This document shows, one piece after another, positions 1-9,574 of a stretch of DNA of 64,000 bases (positions are counted from its first letter, which is position 1; every line of letters begins with the position of its first letter). A program made the translations under genes and the position numbers. The stretch comes from Prescottella defluvii (GTDB lineage: Bacteria > Actinomycetota > Actinomycetes > Mycobacteriales > Mycobacteriaceae), in NCBI GenBank assembly GCA_029690005.1, contig CP121458.1, positions 1,488,001 through 1,552,000 on the forward strand. The letters run 5' to 3'. The notes beneath the pieces are model-generated. The model did not search any database. It had not been told where the DNA came from and was given only the letters and a program-made list of their open reading frames with translations.

Positions 1-761
1 TGGCCCATCCCACCGGCGAGCGCCGACGCGCCACCGGCTGCGGCGTCGATACCCCCGGACAGCTGGGTGGTGCCGTCCGCGAGCGCCGTCGACCCGGTGT
101 GCGCGGTGGTCAGGCCGTCGGCGAGGGCGCGGGATCCGCCCGCGAGTTGTTGCGCCCCTGCGTCGGCGGCCTGCGTGCCCGTCGCGAGTTGTCCGGCGCC
201 GTCGGCGGCCTTGCGCAGCCCGTCCCCGGCGGCACCGAGTCCGACCAGCACCTGGTTCACCGACTGCTCGCCGATCTGCGCGCCGACGATATTGAGGATC
301 TGCTGGGCGGCGTTCTGCCCGATGATCGTGCCGAGGTAGTTGTTGGCGTCGTTGTAGGTGAAGACGATTCGCGCCTTCTGCGGGTCGGGTCCGGTGGGGG
401 AGGCCACCGACTGGCTGAAGTCGCCGGGTAGGGTCACGGAGAAGTAGTATCGCCCGGACGCGACGCCGGTCGACGCCTCGTACGCGGTGACCTCGTGGAA
501 GTCGAGGCCCCCGGAATCCTTCAGCCCCTGCGCCACCTGATCGCCGGCGTCGAGCGGTTTGCCGTCCACGACGGTGCCCTGATCGCTGTTGACGAGGGCC
601 ACCGGGATCTTGCCGGTCGCCGCGAACGGATCCCAGAACGCCCACAGGTACAGCGCGCCGTACAGCAGCGGCATCAGCACGATGGTCACCAGCGCGACCC
701 GCGGCATCAGCCCGCGCGAAAATCGCTTGAGTTCGGTACCGAGCGACATCCCTGCGAGCAT
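1..761 (-). CDS. YhgE/Pip-type membrane protein, N-terminal part
   Basis: The gene reads leftwards and runs off the window edge, so only about 250 N-terminal residues are visible. A membrane segment covers residues 17-38 (start of it: MPRVALVTIVLMPLLYGALY). It is followed by the motif PVALVNSDQG, typical of the outer domain of YhgE/Pip (phage-infection-protein-like) ABC-2 membrane proteins, and then by Gly/Ala/Leu-rich quasi-repeats (GAGQLATGTQAA and similar) that form a long helical stalk in that family. The start lies 2 bases after the stop of the upstream ATPase gene, so the two form one operon. An alternative ATG is 12 bases further in. Family members have been linked to export of cell-envelope molecules or protein secretion; the substrate cannot be told from sequence. 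Confidence 0.85.
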   Translation of the reverse strand, partial: MLAGMSLGTELKRFSRGLMPRVALVTIVLMPLLYGALYLWAFWDPFAATGKIPVALVNSDQGTVVDGKPLDAGDQVAQGLKDSGGLDFHEVTAYEASTGVASGRYYFSVTLPGDFSQSVASPTGPDPQKARIVFTYNDANNYLGTIIGQNAAQQILNIVGAQIGEQSVNQVLVGLGAAGDGLRKAADGAGQLATGTQAADAGAQQLAGGSRALADGLTTAHTGSTALADGTTQLSGGIDAAAGGASALAGGMG

Positions 762-763
762 GA

Positions 764-1465
764 CTACACCTCGGCTTCGGGCAGCGAATGGAATTCGTGG
801 GCGGGCGAATTCGGTGGCAGCGGATTGACCGCGGACGCGATCACCGTCTGCCGTGCCCCGAGCACCGCCAGGTGTTCGACCAGCAGCGCCCGGTCGTGTT
901 CCTCCCGAACCTGTTCGAGGTCGTCGATCAGCAGCAGTGGCGGCACCTGCGTGTTGGCGACGGCGATCCGGAGCAGGAGGTTGTCGAGTTCGCCCAGATC
1001 GCTGACGTAGTCGGTGAGCTTCGGCAGCGGCCGGTCCCCGAACACCGGGGCGCACACCTGCTCGAGCTCACGCTGTCCGGCCCGGCGGATCAGCAGGTAC
1101 CACGTTGCATCCCAACGGATCTGCTCCGTGATGAGGTCGCGGACAGTGACCGACTCGGAGATGCTGTCGATCCCTTCGAATCCGGCGATCGCGGACACGG
1201 CGCGGATCGCCGCCGGTTTGGTCCGTCCCAGCACGCTCAGTTGCCCCGACGACGGTCGCATCCGTCCGCTCAGCGTCAGCAGTAGCGATGTGCGCCCCGA
1301 TCCGGCGAATCCCTGGATCACCGCCAGACCCCCGAACGGGATGCGCAGATTCACCGGTCCGAATACAGGCCCCAGCGAGCCGCTGCGGGTCAGTCCTTTC
1401 GCGACGACGGCCGGCGGTGAGCCGGGCTGTCCGGAGCGCCCGATTCGCTCGTCCATGCTGGTCAC
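764..1465 (-). CDS. ABC transporter ATP-binding protein paired with YhgE-like gene
   Basis: The 233-residue protein has a Walker A-like loop GFAGSGRTS near residue 53 and a Walker B strand LLLIDDLEQ near residue 185, so it is an ABC-type ATPase. The signature motif is not a canonical LSGGQ, and the protein is rather divergent. It sits immediately upstream of the YhgE-like membrane gene on the same strand with a 2-base gap, so the pair most likely forms one ABC-2-type exporter. The start at 1465 gives the best N-terminus; MDERIGR three codons in is an alternative. The substrate is unknown. Confidence 0.75.
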   Translation of the reverse strand: MTSMDERIGRSGQPGSPPAVVAKGLTRSGSLGPVFGPVNLRIPFGGLAVIQGFAGSGRTSLLLTLSGRMRPSSGQLSVLGRTKPAAIRAVSAIAGFEGIDSISESVTVRDLITEQIRWDATWYLLIRRAGQRELEQVCAPVFGDRPLPKLTDYVSDLGELDNLLLRIAVANTQVPPLLLIDDLEQVREEHDRALLVEHLAVLGARQTVIASAVNPLPPNSPAHEFHSLPEAEV

Positions 1466-1575
1466 AGCGGCTCACCAACCTCGGTTGCGTGGCAGGGATC
1501 GACATCGTCAAGCCAAACACAACCGGGTGATCCGCGCCGGACTCACCGCCGGAATCTGGACGTCCGCGCACGAAA

Positions 1576-1608
1576 GCGCCCGGCCGGGAGAAGTTCCCGG
1601 CCGGGCGC
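1576..1608 (-). terminator. Rho-independent terminator after fadE
   Basis: A perfect 14-bp stem (gcgcccggccggga and its complement) encloses the 5-base loop gaagt. On the minus strand it is followed by tttcg. It lies 19 bases beyond the fadE stop, so it should end that transcript. Confidence 0.8.
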
Positions 1609-1626
1609 TCGTCGTGATTCAGCGGA

Positions 1627-3461
1627 TCAGAACGCTGCCTCGTCCAGCTCCATGATGTCGTTGTCGAGGTGCGACAGGATGTTGCGGGTCGCGGTCAGCT
1701 CGGGCAGGACGTTCTTCGCGAAGAACGATGCGGTCGCGACCTTGCCCTCGTAGAACGGCTTGTCCTTGTCGGAGGCACCCTCGTCGAGCGCCTTCATGGC
1801 GATCTCGGACTGGCGCAGCAGCTGCCAGCCGATGAGCAGGTCGCCGACCGACATCAGGAAGCGCACCGAACCGAGACCCACCTTGTACAGCTCGGTGGGC
1901 TGCTCCTGCGCACCCATGAGGTGTCCGGTGAGGATCGCGGCCATCCCCTGGACGTCCTCGAGTGCGGTCGCGAGCAGCGCGCGCTCGGTCTTGAGGCGAC
2001 CGTCGCCGTCCTCGGTGTCGATGAACTTCTTGACCTCGCCGGCCACGTGGGCCAGCGCGACGCCGCGGTCGCGGGCGATCTTGCGGAAGAAGAAGTCCTG
2101 CGCCTGGATGGCGGTGGTGCCCTCGTACAGCGAGTCGATCTTCGAGTCGCGGATGTACTGCTCGATCGGGTAGTCCTGCAGGAAGCCCGAGCCGCCCAGG
2201 GTCTGCAGGCTCTCCGTCAGGTACTGGTAGGCCCGCTCGGAGCCGACACCCTTGACGATCGGCAGCAGCAGGTCGTTGATGCGGTGCGCCAGCTGCGGGT
2301 CGGCGCCCGAGACCAGCTGCGCCATCTCCGGCTCCTGGTGTGCGGCGGTGTACAGGTACACGCTGCGCATGCCCTCGGCGTACGCCTTCTGCATCGCCAG
2401 GCTGCGACGGACGTCGGGGTGGTGGGTGATGGTGACGCGCGGCGCGGCCTTGTCCGTCATCTGCGTCAGGTCGGAGCCCTGCACGCGCTGCTTGGCGTAG
2501 TCGAGCGCGTTGAGGTAGCCGGTCGACAGCGTCGAGATGGCCTTGGTGCCCACCATCATGCGGGCGTGCTCGATGACGTCGAACATCTGCGCGATGCCGT
2601 TGTGGACCTCGCCGACCAGCCAGCCGACGGCCGGGACGCCGTGGCCACCGAAGGTGAGCTCACACGTCGCGGACGCCTTGAGGCCCATCTTGTGCTCGAC
2701 GTTGGTGACGAAGGCGCCGTTGCGCTCGCCCAGCTCGTTCTTCTCGAAGTCGAAGTGGAACTTCGGGACGAAGAACAGCGACAGGCCCTTGGTGCCCGGG
2801 CCGGCGCCCTCGGGGCGGGCGAGGACCAGGTGGAAGATGTTCTCGAACAGGTCGTCCGAGGTCGCGGACGTGATGAAGCGCTTGACGCCCTCGATGTGCC
2901 AGGTGCCGTCGGCCTGCTGGACAGCCTTGGTGCGGCCGGCGCCGACGTCGGAGCCGGCGTCCGGCTCGGTGAGCACCATGGTGGCGCCCCAGCCGCGCTC
3001 GACGCAGGTTGCGGCCCACTGCTTCTGCTCGTCGGTGCCGTTGTTGAAGAGCACGTTCGCGAACGAGGGTCCGGCCTGGTACATGAAGGCGGCGGGCTGC
3101 GAGCCGAGGAGCATCTCCGCGATGGCCCACACGAGTGCGCGGGGACCGGCACGCCGCCGATCTCCTCGCTCAGGCCCATCCGGTACCACTCGGCGTCCCA
3201 CATCGCCTTGAACGACTTCTTGAAGGACTCCGGCAGGGTCGCCTCGTGCTTCTCGGGATCGAAGACGGGCGGGTTGCGGTCGGCGTCGGCGAAGGCCTCA
3301 CCGAGCGGGCCCTCGGCCAGACGCGCGACCTCGGACAGCATGTCCTTGACGGTGTCGGCGTCGAGGTCCCCCACACGCCCTCACTCAGCGGCTTGTCCAG
3401 ACCCAGGACCTCGAAGAGGTTGAACTCGAAGGTCTCGGACGTTGCTCTTGTAGTGGCCCAT
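1627..3461 (-). CDS. Acyl-CoA dehydrogenase, FadE5-like (three apparent frameshifts)
   Basis: The assembled protein (about 611 residues) is a long-form acyl-CoA dehydrogenase, catalysing the FAD-dependent first step of fatty-acid beta-oxidation. The N-terminus [11 protein letters not shown], the FAD-binding stretch [12 protein letters not shown] and the late motif [10 protein letters not shown], which in this family carries the catalytic glutamate before Gly-Thr, are all present. The ORF is broken three times. An extra base near 3430 is followed by a G run (TGGGGGAC) one base short near 3370 and a C run (GTCCCCGC) one base short near 3145. Restoring the frame gives an uninterrupted family-length protein. 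The start at 3461 has the ribosome site gggagag 5 bases upstream. I think these are sequence errors rather than a true pseudogene, because conservation is full length. A strong terminator follows. Confidence 0.85.
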
Positions 3462-3551
3462 GTTCTCTCCCTGAAGTGGCACTGCGTTGGTGCGGTCTGT
3501 CTTTCCGTCGAGTACCGCCCAAGTAGCTACTCGTCGGTAACTTAGCCGATG

Positions 3552-4189
3552 TTACCCGCGATTAAGTTGGCTGCCAAGGGCAGGCCTGCGAGCGACCAGG
3601 AGCGCGTCGATCGCGGTGCCGCCTTCGACGTTGCGGTAGCGCCTTTCGGCCACTGTCACGTCGAGGCGTCCATTCAAATCGTCCTTCAAATCCTCGGGCG
3701 TGTAAAGGATTTCGGGATCCGGCGGGCCGCCTATGCCCTCCGTGAGGTTGACCGTGTCGTGCCCGAGGATCATGAGGATTCCCTCGGGTTTCAGCGAGTC
3801 GATGATGCGGCTCACAAGCTCGCGGCGCTGTGTTCGTTCGAGGTGTACGAAGATCATGAGAACGAGGTCATAGCCCGACGGATCGGTCAGCGCGTCGGCG
3901 CCGTGACGTCGTCGACCACGTAGTCGAGGCGGTCGCGCACCGATCGAGGTGCCTGCGTCGCGACCCGTCGGGCCTTCTCGATCGCGACCGAGGAGAAGTC
4001 CACTCCGGTGGTCCGCCACCCGCGGGTCGCGAGCCACAGTGCGTGGCGGCCCTCGCCGCACGCGAGGTCCAGCGCCCGGCCCGGGTGCGGTGACGTCGCG
4101 AACTCGACCACCACCGGATTCGGGGGTGTGCCCCACACCATGTCGGTCTGCGAATACCGGGCGTCCCAGTCCTGTGCGTCCATGGACAC
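3552..4189 (-). CDS. Class I SAM-dependent methyltransferase (apparent frameshift)
   Basis: The N-terminal frame has the SAM-binding core: ALDLACGEGRHALWLA (motif I, residues 38-53) and VDFSSVAIEKAR (motif II). The frame then breaks near 3900, and the C-terminal part (GYDLVLMIFVHL, then LKPEGILMILGHD) continues in another frame. Adding one G in the ACGGC stretch joins them as DDVTGADALTDP. The fold resembles TehB- or thiopurine-type small-molecule methyltransferases; the substrate is not evident. The start at 4189 (MSMDAQDWDARY) has the typical W-D-x-RY opening of this family. Confidence 0.75.
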
Positions 4190-4260
4190 GACCGTATAGC
4201 CGGGTGACGTCCGGCGCCCGGTGTGCTCGCCGCTGTTCAGCCCACGTTCGCGACGTGGTC

Positions 4261-4360
4261 GGACTGTCGGCTCAGCCGACGGGGCTGGACTGTCGGCTCA
4301 GCCGACGGGGCTGGACTGTCGGCTCAGCCGACGGGGCTGGACTGTCGGCTCAGCCGACGG
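4261..4360. repeat. Four 26-bp tandem repeats with palindromic core
   Basis: Units start at 4261, 4287, 4313 and 4339. The first three are complete 26-mers; the last keeps 22 bases. Each carries the near-palindrome GTCGGCT-C-AGCCGAC (7-bp arms, 1-base centre). The last copy is the true 3' end of the minus-strand NTF2-like gene, because the gene's TGA stop is formed by the palindrome centre. The extra copies lie between this gene and the divergent methyltransferase start. Confidence 0.9.
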
Positions 4361-4814
4361 TGATTCGGCGGTGCGCCAGCTTCCAGCGCCCGTCCTCCCA
4401 GCGATGGGTGTCGTCGTAACGGCCGACGCCGGCGAGACGCGGCTCGGTCGTGGTGTCGCGGAAGAAAAGCCAGTACGCCGTCGACGACGCCTCCGTCGCC
4501 GAGTCCAGCGACACTGCGACGGTCGTGATGACGTGCCGGCTCGACGTGCCCGGTCCCTGGACACCGCCGGCGCGCCGTTCCCGCACGCCTTCCTCGATCG
4601 ACGCGACGCCTGTACGCAGCTGGGCTGCCATCCCGGTCACCGGGTTGGGCTGCGATTCCCAGATCGCGTCGACGGTGAAGTGCTCGAGGTACTCCTCGAC
4701 GGTGCCGTCGTCGGCGAGCTGCGCGATGCGGGCCAGCAGGTCCTGGATCTCGCCGCGCGGGTCGGTGCTCGTCTGCTGCTCCACGTCGACTCCTTGCTCG
4801 CCCAAACCAATCAT
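4350..4814 (-). CDS. NTF2-like (SnoaL-type) protein
   Basis: A 154-residue protein of the NTF2-like cone-fold family. The opening helix EIQDLLARIAQLADDG leads into VEEYLEHFTVDAIWE, the usual D-x-W motif, and the sheet ends with DTHRWEDGRWKLAHRRI, the conserved W-x-I-x-x-R-x-I type C-terminus. Such proteins are isomerases, hydrolases or ligand binders; nothing here fixes the substrate. The start at 4814 is the first plausible ATG of this frame. Its stop codon lies inside a 26-bp tandem repeat array, so the last residues are encoded by repeat sequence. Confidence 0.75.
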   Translation of the reverse strand: MIGLGEQGVDVEQQTSTDPRGEIQDLLARIAQLADDGTVEEYLEHFTVDAIWESQPNPVTGMAAQLRTGVASIEEGVRERRAGGVQGPGTSSRHVITTVAVSLDSATEASSTAYWLFFRDTTTEPRLAGVGRYDDTHRWEDGRWKLAHRRITVG

Positions 4815-4876
4815 TTGCTTGGGGCGACGGTAGCAGTCGCGAGCGCCCGTTGCAGCGGGTGTGTGTCGGGTGAGCG

Positions 4877-6006
4877 TCAGCGCTGCAGCGTCGTGTGCAT
4901 CAGCAGCACGTTGTAGTTGGAGTGCACCGTGGTGAGGAAGTAGAGGTCGGGGCCCGACGACCACGGGTGCATGTACGCGCCGTACATCGTGGGGAGTTCG
5001 CTGCCGTCGATGAGGACCTCGGGAGCGCCCCACGGCCCGGTGGGGGTGGGCGCGCGCCGCATGACGACGGAGTTGCGGTTGTCGGTCGTCAGCATCAGGT
5101 ACTGGCCCAGGAAGTCGTTGTACTGCACCGAGATCTCGCCGACGCCGCCGAAGACGATCGGCGCCGCGACGTCGGGATTCTTCGGCACCCACTTGCCGCC
5201 GTCCCAGTACTCGTACGCCCCGAGGTCGCGGATCTTCTGCTCCGGGACGCGCGCGACGTAGACCAGTCCACCGCGCCCGGCGGGGGTGCCGTACTGGTAG
5301 ACGAATCCGTCGGCCTCGAGGAAAGCACCCATCTGGAAGTTGCGGTTACCGCCGACCGGAGGGCGACGGGTCTCCGTGGCCTCGATCCAGTTCTCGCCGT
5401 CGTCGGTCGAGAACGCCAGACTCGAGTAGTTGGTGTCCCACTTGCCCGGCTCGCCCCAGTCCTTGACGGACATCATGCTCATGTACTGCACGCCGTCGAC
5501 CGCGACGCCCGCGGTCGGGATGCGGCTGATCTCGACGAACGGGATCTTGGGGCTGGGCATGAGCTCCTTCGACTGGCCGACGATGTCGCGTGGAGTGCTG
5601 TCGAAGGTCATGCCGTCGGCGAGGTTGTGGTCGGTGCTGCGGAAGAGGACATTGCTGCGCCACGACCAGAGGCTGCCGGCCAGCAGATTCGGGATGCCGA
5701 GCCCCGCGGTGTCGCCGAACGCCGTGAGGACCTGGCCGTTGCCGTTGTCCACATGATGCCAAGGTCGGTGCCGAGCACGTTGGTGTCCTGCGTGCGGTTC
5801 GCGCTCAGGAGCCCGGTCGCCTGGGCGACCGCTTGGCTGCGTCCGTGTAGGGCCGGTAATCCGTTCGTTCCATTGAGTACAGGAATCGGATTGACCGAAT
5901 TCGGATCGGCGCCGGCGGGGGCGGAGAGCGCCAGGAAGGACGCCGACACGCATATCAGAGATGCGATTGCGGAGTGCACTCGGTTCAGCCTCACGGATGT
6001 CCCCAT
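4877..6006 (-). CDS. Secreted DUF4185-type protein (apparent frameshift)
   Basis: The N-terminus MGTSVRLNRVHSAIASLIC plus a hydrophobic stretch and the cleavage-like site SAPAGA-DP form a signal peptide of about 33 residues. The mature part has DLGIMW, NGNGQVLTAFGDT, RSTDHNLADGMTF and EISVQYNDFLGQYLML, a DUF4185 pattern related to five-bladed propeller glycosidase-like folds. The frame breaks near 5753, where TGG should be TGGG; this restores IMWDNGNGQVLTAFGDT. It is probably a cell-surface or secreted carbohydrate-active or carbohydrate-binding protein; activity is unproven. Confidence 0.75.
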
Positions 6007-6350
6007 CTGTGGTGGATATCGGTATCTACCTGGTCGTATGTCCAGATCTGAGCCGCTTGATCATTCGCGTAAGCGCGTTACACGCTAGCAGGGGAATTGA
6101 TTTCGAAGACCGGGATCCGGGCATTGATGCAATGGCGCTGCCGCCATTTCTGGAATTGTCCGGATCGGAATGGGGGAGGTGGCGAGGGTGAAATGTCTCG
6201 GGTGTCCTACCCGATCCGGCACGGCAACGAAGTCGTGCGCGGTCGAGATCGGTATACCCGAGTGATCGTGCAGGTCCGCTTCGCGAAGTACCGTGTCGAA
6301 GTGGACGGGGCCGTGCGAGCCCCTCGACAATGCTGTAAAGGAGACCAAAC
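6007..6350. other. Divergent intergenic region upstream of DUF4185 gene and fabH
   Basis: These 344 bases lie between two divergent start codons. The fabH ribosome site (aaaggagacc) ends the region. I see no gene, repeat or strong dyad in it. Confidence 0.5.
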
Positions 6351-7366
6351 ATGGTTGCGCAGATCTCGAACTCCACCGAGGTCAGGCAGGCCGCCATCCT
6401 CGGGCTGGGGGTTTACCGCCGGAGCGGGTCGTGAGCAACGACGAGATCTGCCAGGCGATCGACTCCACCGACGAGTGGATCCAGACGCGGTCCGGCATCA
6501 AGAATCGCCGTTTCGCCAACGACGACGAGTCCGTGCTGGCGATGGCCATCGCGTCGGGCCGCAAGGCACTCGAGGCCAGTGGCATCAAGGGCGAGCAGAT
6601 CGGCGCCGTCATCATCGCGACGTCCACCTACCCGGCCCAGACGCCGCAGTGCGCCTCGCTCGTCGCCGAGGCGCTCGGCACGGGCGGATCGGCCGCGTTC
6701 GACCTGACGGCCGGCTGCGCGGGCTTCTGCTACGCGCTGTCCGTCGCCTCGGACATGGTCCGCGTCGGCACGGAGGACTACGTGCTCGTCGTCGGTGTCG
6801 AGCGGATGACCGACAGCACCGAGCCGACGGACCGCACCGTGCGGTTCATCTTCGGTGACGGCGCCGGCGCGGTCGTCGTCGGCCGGAGCGAGACGGCGGG
6901 CATCGGCCCGGTCGTGTGGGGCTCGGACGGCTCCCAGGCCGACGCGATCCGCCAGGAGCCGGACTGGCTGACGTACACGAAGGACCCGTCGCAGCGTCCG
7001 TGGATCCGGATGGAGGGCACGACGGTCTTCCGCTGGGCCGCCTTCGAGGTCGGCAAGATCGCGTTGAAGGCCGCCGAGCGGGCCGGTGTCGCGCTCGAGG
7101 ACCTGGGCGCGTTCATCCCGCACCAGGCCAACGGCCGCATCAACGAGGTCATCGCCCGCCAGATCAAGCTGCCCGAGACCGTTCCGGTGTCGGACGACAT
7201 CGCCGAGACCGGCAACACGTCCGCGGCCTCGATTCCGCTGGCGATGGAGGAAGTGATCCGCACCGGCAAGGCGAAGCCGGGCGAGCTGGCGCTGCTGGTG
7301 GGCTTCGGTGCCGGCCTGTCGTACGCCGGCCAGGTCGTCACGCTGCCGCCGCTCGCGCAGGACTGA
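6351..7366 (+). CDS. fabH: Beta-ketoacyl-ACP synthase III (FabH-like), apparent frameshift
   Basis: The enzyme condenses acyl-CoA with malonyl-ACP to start fatty-acid synthesis. Cys in LTAGCAGFCYAL, His in PHQANGRINEV and Asn in ETGNTSAASIPL form the KAS III Cys-His-Asn triad, and FGDGAGAVVVG is the conserved glycine loop. The start ATG at 6351 has the ribosome site aaaggag. The frame breaks at about 6410: CGCCGG should be CGCCCGG, giving ILGLGVYRPERVVSNDEI, a normal KAS III opening. Restored length is about 338 residues, as in the family. It may be the housekeeping enzyme or a paralogue for a special starter unit. It converges on the aldo/keto reductase gene through a shared terminator. Confidence 0.85.
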
Positions 7367-7380
7367 CGAACGTCTCGATC

Positions 7381-7416
7381 GAAACGGTGGGCCCGCTGGT
7401 GCGGGCCCACCGTTTC
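7381..7416. terminator. Bidirectional terminator between fabH and aldo/keto reductase
   Basis: A perfect 16-bp stem (gaaacggtgggcccgc and complement) with a tggt loop. It has a t-rich tail on the plus side (tttctttc) and sits between two convergent genes. Confidence 0.85.
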
Positions 7417-7421
7417 TTTCG

Positions 7422-8366
7422 TCAGCGCCCGGCGAGGAAGTCGTCGATCATCGCCAGTTCGTCCTCGTCGAGGGGACGGCGCAGGTGCGTGGTGTTGCGG
7501 GCGACCTGCGCGGGTGTGGCCGAGCCGATCAGGACGGACGCGACCTGGGGCTTGGCGTCGAGCCACGCGACCGCGAGTTCGGACAGCTGACGGTCGAGCT
7601 TGCTCGCGAGCGTCAGCAGCTCCTCGACGCGGGTGAGGGCGTCGTCGGTGGCGGTGGCCGCGAAGTACTCGGACTTGTCGAAGCGCGAGCCCTTGGGGAA
7701 CTCGCTTCCCCGGCGGTACTTGCCGGTGAGCAGGCCCGCGGCCAGGGGGTAGTAGGGGATCACCGCGAGGTCGCGCTGCTCGCAGGCCGGCACGATCTCG
7801 GCTTCGACCTTGCGCTCGAGGAGATTCCACTCGATCTGCGCGGCCACGAAGCGTGGCAACTCGCGCTCGTTCGCGGTCTCGACCGCCCGATCGATCTGCT
7901 GCGCCGAACTGTTGGAGCATGCGACGTGCCGCACTTTGCCGGCCTGCACCAGTTCGTCGAGCGCGCCGAGCGTGTCCTCGATCGGGACGGTCGGGTCGGG
8001 CATGTGCTGGTAGTAGAGGTCGATGTGGTCGACGCCCAGCCGTCGCAGGCTGGCATCGCACGCCCGGCGGACGTAGTCGGGTGACGAACCTTTGTCGGTC
8101 TCGCCCATGGGTGCGCCGAACTTCGTTGCGACGACGGCCTGGTCGCGCCGGCCCTCGAGTACGGCGCCGAGGATCTTCTCCGACTCCCCGGTGGAGTAGA
8201 CGTCGGCGGTGTCGAAGAACGTGATCCCCTGCTCGAATGCGGCGTCGACCACGGCGCGGGACTCCGCTTCGTCGAGCCGCGAACCGAAGTTGTTGCAGCC
8301 CAGGGACACCGTCGACACGACGAGGTCGGTTCCGGGAAGAGTGACGTACTGCATGGTGGGGGACAT
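7422..8366 (-). CDS. Aldo/keto reductase
   Basis: A 314-residue NADPH-dependent aldo/keto reductase. The catalytic tetrad is visible: Asp and Tyr in FFDTADVYSTGESE, Lys in VVATKFG, and His in DLYYQHMPDP. The C-terminal cofactor-binding region VLIGSATPAQVARN is typical of the subfamily. It would reduce aldehydes or ketones, or act as a dehydrogenase; the substrate is unknown. The gene is monocistronic and ends at a terminator shared with fabH. The start at 8366 (MSPTMQYVTL) is supported by the usual Y-x-x-L-G start of the barrel; the inner ATG is possible. Confidence 0.9.
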   Translation of the reverse strand: MSPTMQYVTLPGTDLVVSTVSLGCNNFGSRLDEAESRAVVDAAFEQGITFFDTADVYSTGESEKILGAVLEGRRDQAVVATKFGAPMGETDKGSSPDYVRRACDASLRRLGVDHIDLYYQHMPDPTVPIEDTLGALDELVQAGKVRHVACSNSSAQQIDRAVETANERELPRFVAAQIEWNLLERKVEAEIVPACEQRDLAVIPYYPLAAGLLTGKYRRGSEFPKGSRFDKSEYFAATATDDALTRVEELLTLASKLDRQLSELAVAWLDAKPQVASVLIGSATPAQVARNTTHLRRPLDEDELAMIDDFLAGR

Positions 8367-8542
8367 CGAACTCCTGACGCTGGAACTCGGGCGGACGGAC
8401 GATCTGCCCGATTCGGACTGTACGTCCGCGCAGTGGTGCCCGCGAGGCCGAATTCCGGTGTGTGGTAACCCACGGAAGCGTGATTTTTCGGACCGGATAG
8501 TATTCTGCCGCTGCGAACGTATGTGCGAGAGATGAGGGTTCG

Positions 8543-9298
8543 GTGCGTCGAGTTCTGGCGGTGTTCGGGTCGGTATGTATCGCCGTGATCATGGCGATCG
8601 GTTATGTCCTCGTCGACGAGTGGCTGGGAACCGACAGTGGGCAGGATTCCGGTTCGACCCCACACACGGTCCCTGCGGGTGAACTCACCGGCCTACTTGC
8701 GCAGGTGACCGTCGCACCCGAACTGCCGATGACGGGCTACAGCCGTGAGCAGTTCCCGCACTGGGATCTGAACACGCCCGAACACGGGTTCGGCGCCGAG
8801 TTCGCGCAGTACGGTCGGTGCACGACGCGTGACGTGATGATGCTGCGCGACGCGGTCGGCCCCGTGCAGTTGGATCCGAAGACTTGTTCGCTGACAGTCG
8901 GTTCCGGTGGCGGCTGGCAGGACGAGTACGGCTTCATCGACCGGAAGACCGGCGAGCTCAAGCCGTACAAGTTCATGACGGCCTCGTCGGAGGTCGACGC
9001 GGAGCACATCGTCCCGCTGGCGGAGGCGTGGCGCTCGGGTGCCTCCAAAATGGACGAGGCCACCCGCCGCAACATCGCCAACGACGCAACCAATCTCGTG
9101 GCCGCGGATCCGTCGGCCAACCGGTCGAAGGGCGACCAGGACGCCGCGAACTACCTGCCGCCCGGGAAGTTCCGATGCACTTACCTCGATCGGTACCTCC
9201 AGGTGAAGGTAAAGTACGGACTGGCTGTCGACTCCGCCGAGCAGGCCGCTCTGCGGACCGCCGTCGACGACTGCATCCGTCAAGGAGGGGCCGGATAA
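8543..9298 (+). CDS. Secreted HNH-type nuclease (DUF1524-like)
   Basis: The 251-residue protein starts with GTG and a single N-terminal hydrophobic segment (residues 3-25), so it is exported or anchored. The C-terminal half has the HNH/DUF1524 pattern: DAEHIVPLAEAW, then NDATNLVAADPSANRSKGD, with the catalytic His, the Asn and a following R-S-K-G-D block. Actinobacteria carry many such secreted nucleases. A role in using or degrading extracellular DNA is an inference. It is transcribed divergently from the aldo/keto reductase gene. Confidence 0.8.
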   Translation: MRRVLAVFGSVCIAVIMAIGYVLVDEWLGTDSGQDSGSTPHTVPAGELTGLLAQVTVAPELPMTGYSREQFPHWDLNTPEHGFGAEFAQYGRCTTRDVMMLRDAVGPVQLDPKTCSLTVGSGGGWQDEYGFIDRKTGELKPYKFMTASSEVDAEHIVPLAEAWRSGASKMDEATRRNIANDATNLVAADPSANRSKGDQDAANYLPPGKFRCTYLDRYLQVKVKYGLAVDSAEQAALRTAVDDCIRQGGAG

Positions 9299-9333
9299 AC
9301 GACATCGTCGCGATCCCCGTGCAGGCCGCCGTC

Positions 9334-9558
9334 ATGACCGAAGAGGAAGGGACGGTGTCCGGAGCCCTCGACGTCACATTGGACGCCGAGGGCAGAGGTC
9401 TCGTCCGTTATCGCGACACCGAATCCTGGTTGACGATCGGCAACCTCGACGACGAACCACCCTCTACGTGGGCGACGGTCACCGATCTCGCCGAGGCGAT
9501 CGAGGCCGATATCGGGGCGCGCGATGCGGCCGGCAACGTGATTCCCTTCGAGGCCTGA
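9334..9558 (+). CDS. Small hypothetical protein downstream of HNH nuclease
   Basis: A 74-residue acidic protein (MTEEEGTVSG at its start, GNVIPFEA at its end) that I do not recognise. It follows the nuclease gene by 35 bases on the same strand and converges on the WS/DGAT gene. An in-frame GTG at 9319 is an alternative start. Composition and codon use look coding. Confidence 0.5.
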   Translation: MTEEEGTVSGALDVTLDAEGRGLVRYRDTESWLTIGNLDDEPPSTWATVTDLAEAIEADIGARDAAGNVIPFEA

Positions 9559-9572
9559 CGGGCGGTCGCCCG
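9559..9572. terminator. Short hairpin between convergent genes
   Basis: A 6-bp stem (cgggcg/cgcccg) with a 2-base loop lies exactly between two convergent stop codons. There is no T tract, so a terminator role is only suggested. Confidence 0.3.
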
Positions 9573-9574
9573 GC

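Noticed and set aside
1669..3423. Long plus-strand ORF opposite fadE (584 codons)
   Set aside because: It is antisense to a clear acyl-CoA dehydrogenase, rich in Arg, Gly and Val, and has no family motif. Long antisense frames are common in high-GC DNA.
4261..4360. CRISPR array
   Set aside because: The 26-mers are directly adjacent with no spacers, so they are tandem repeats; no cas gene is near.
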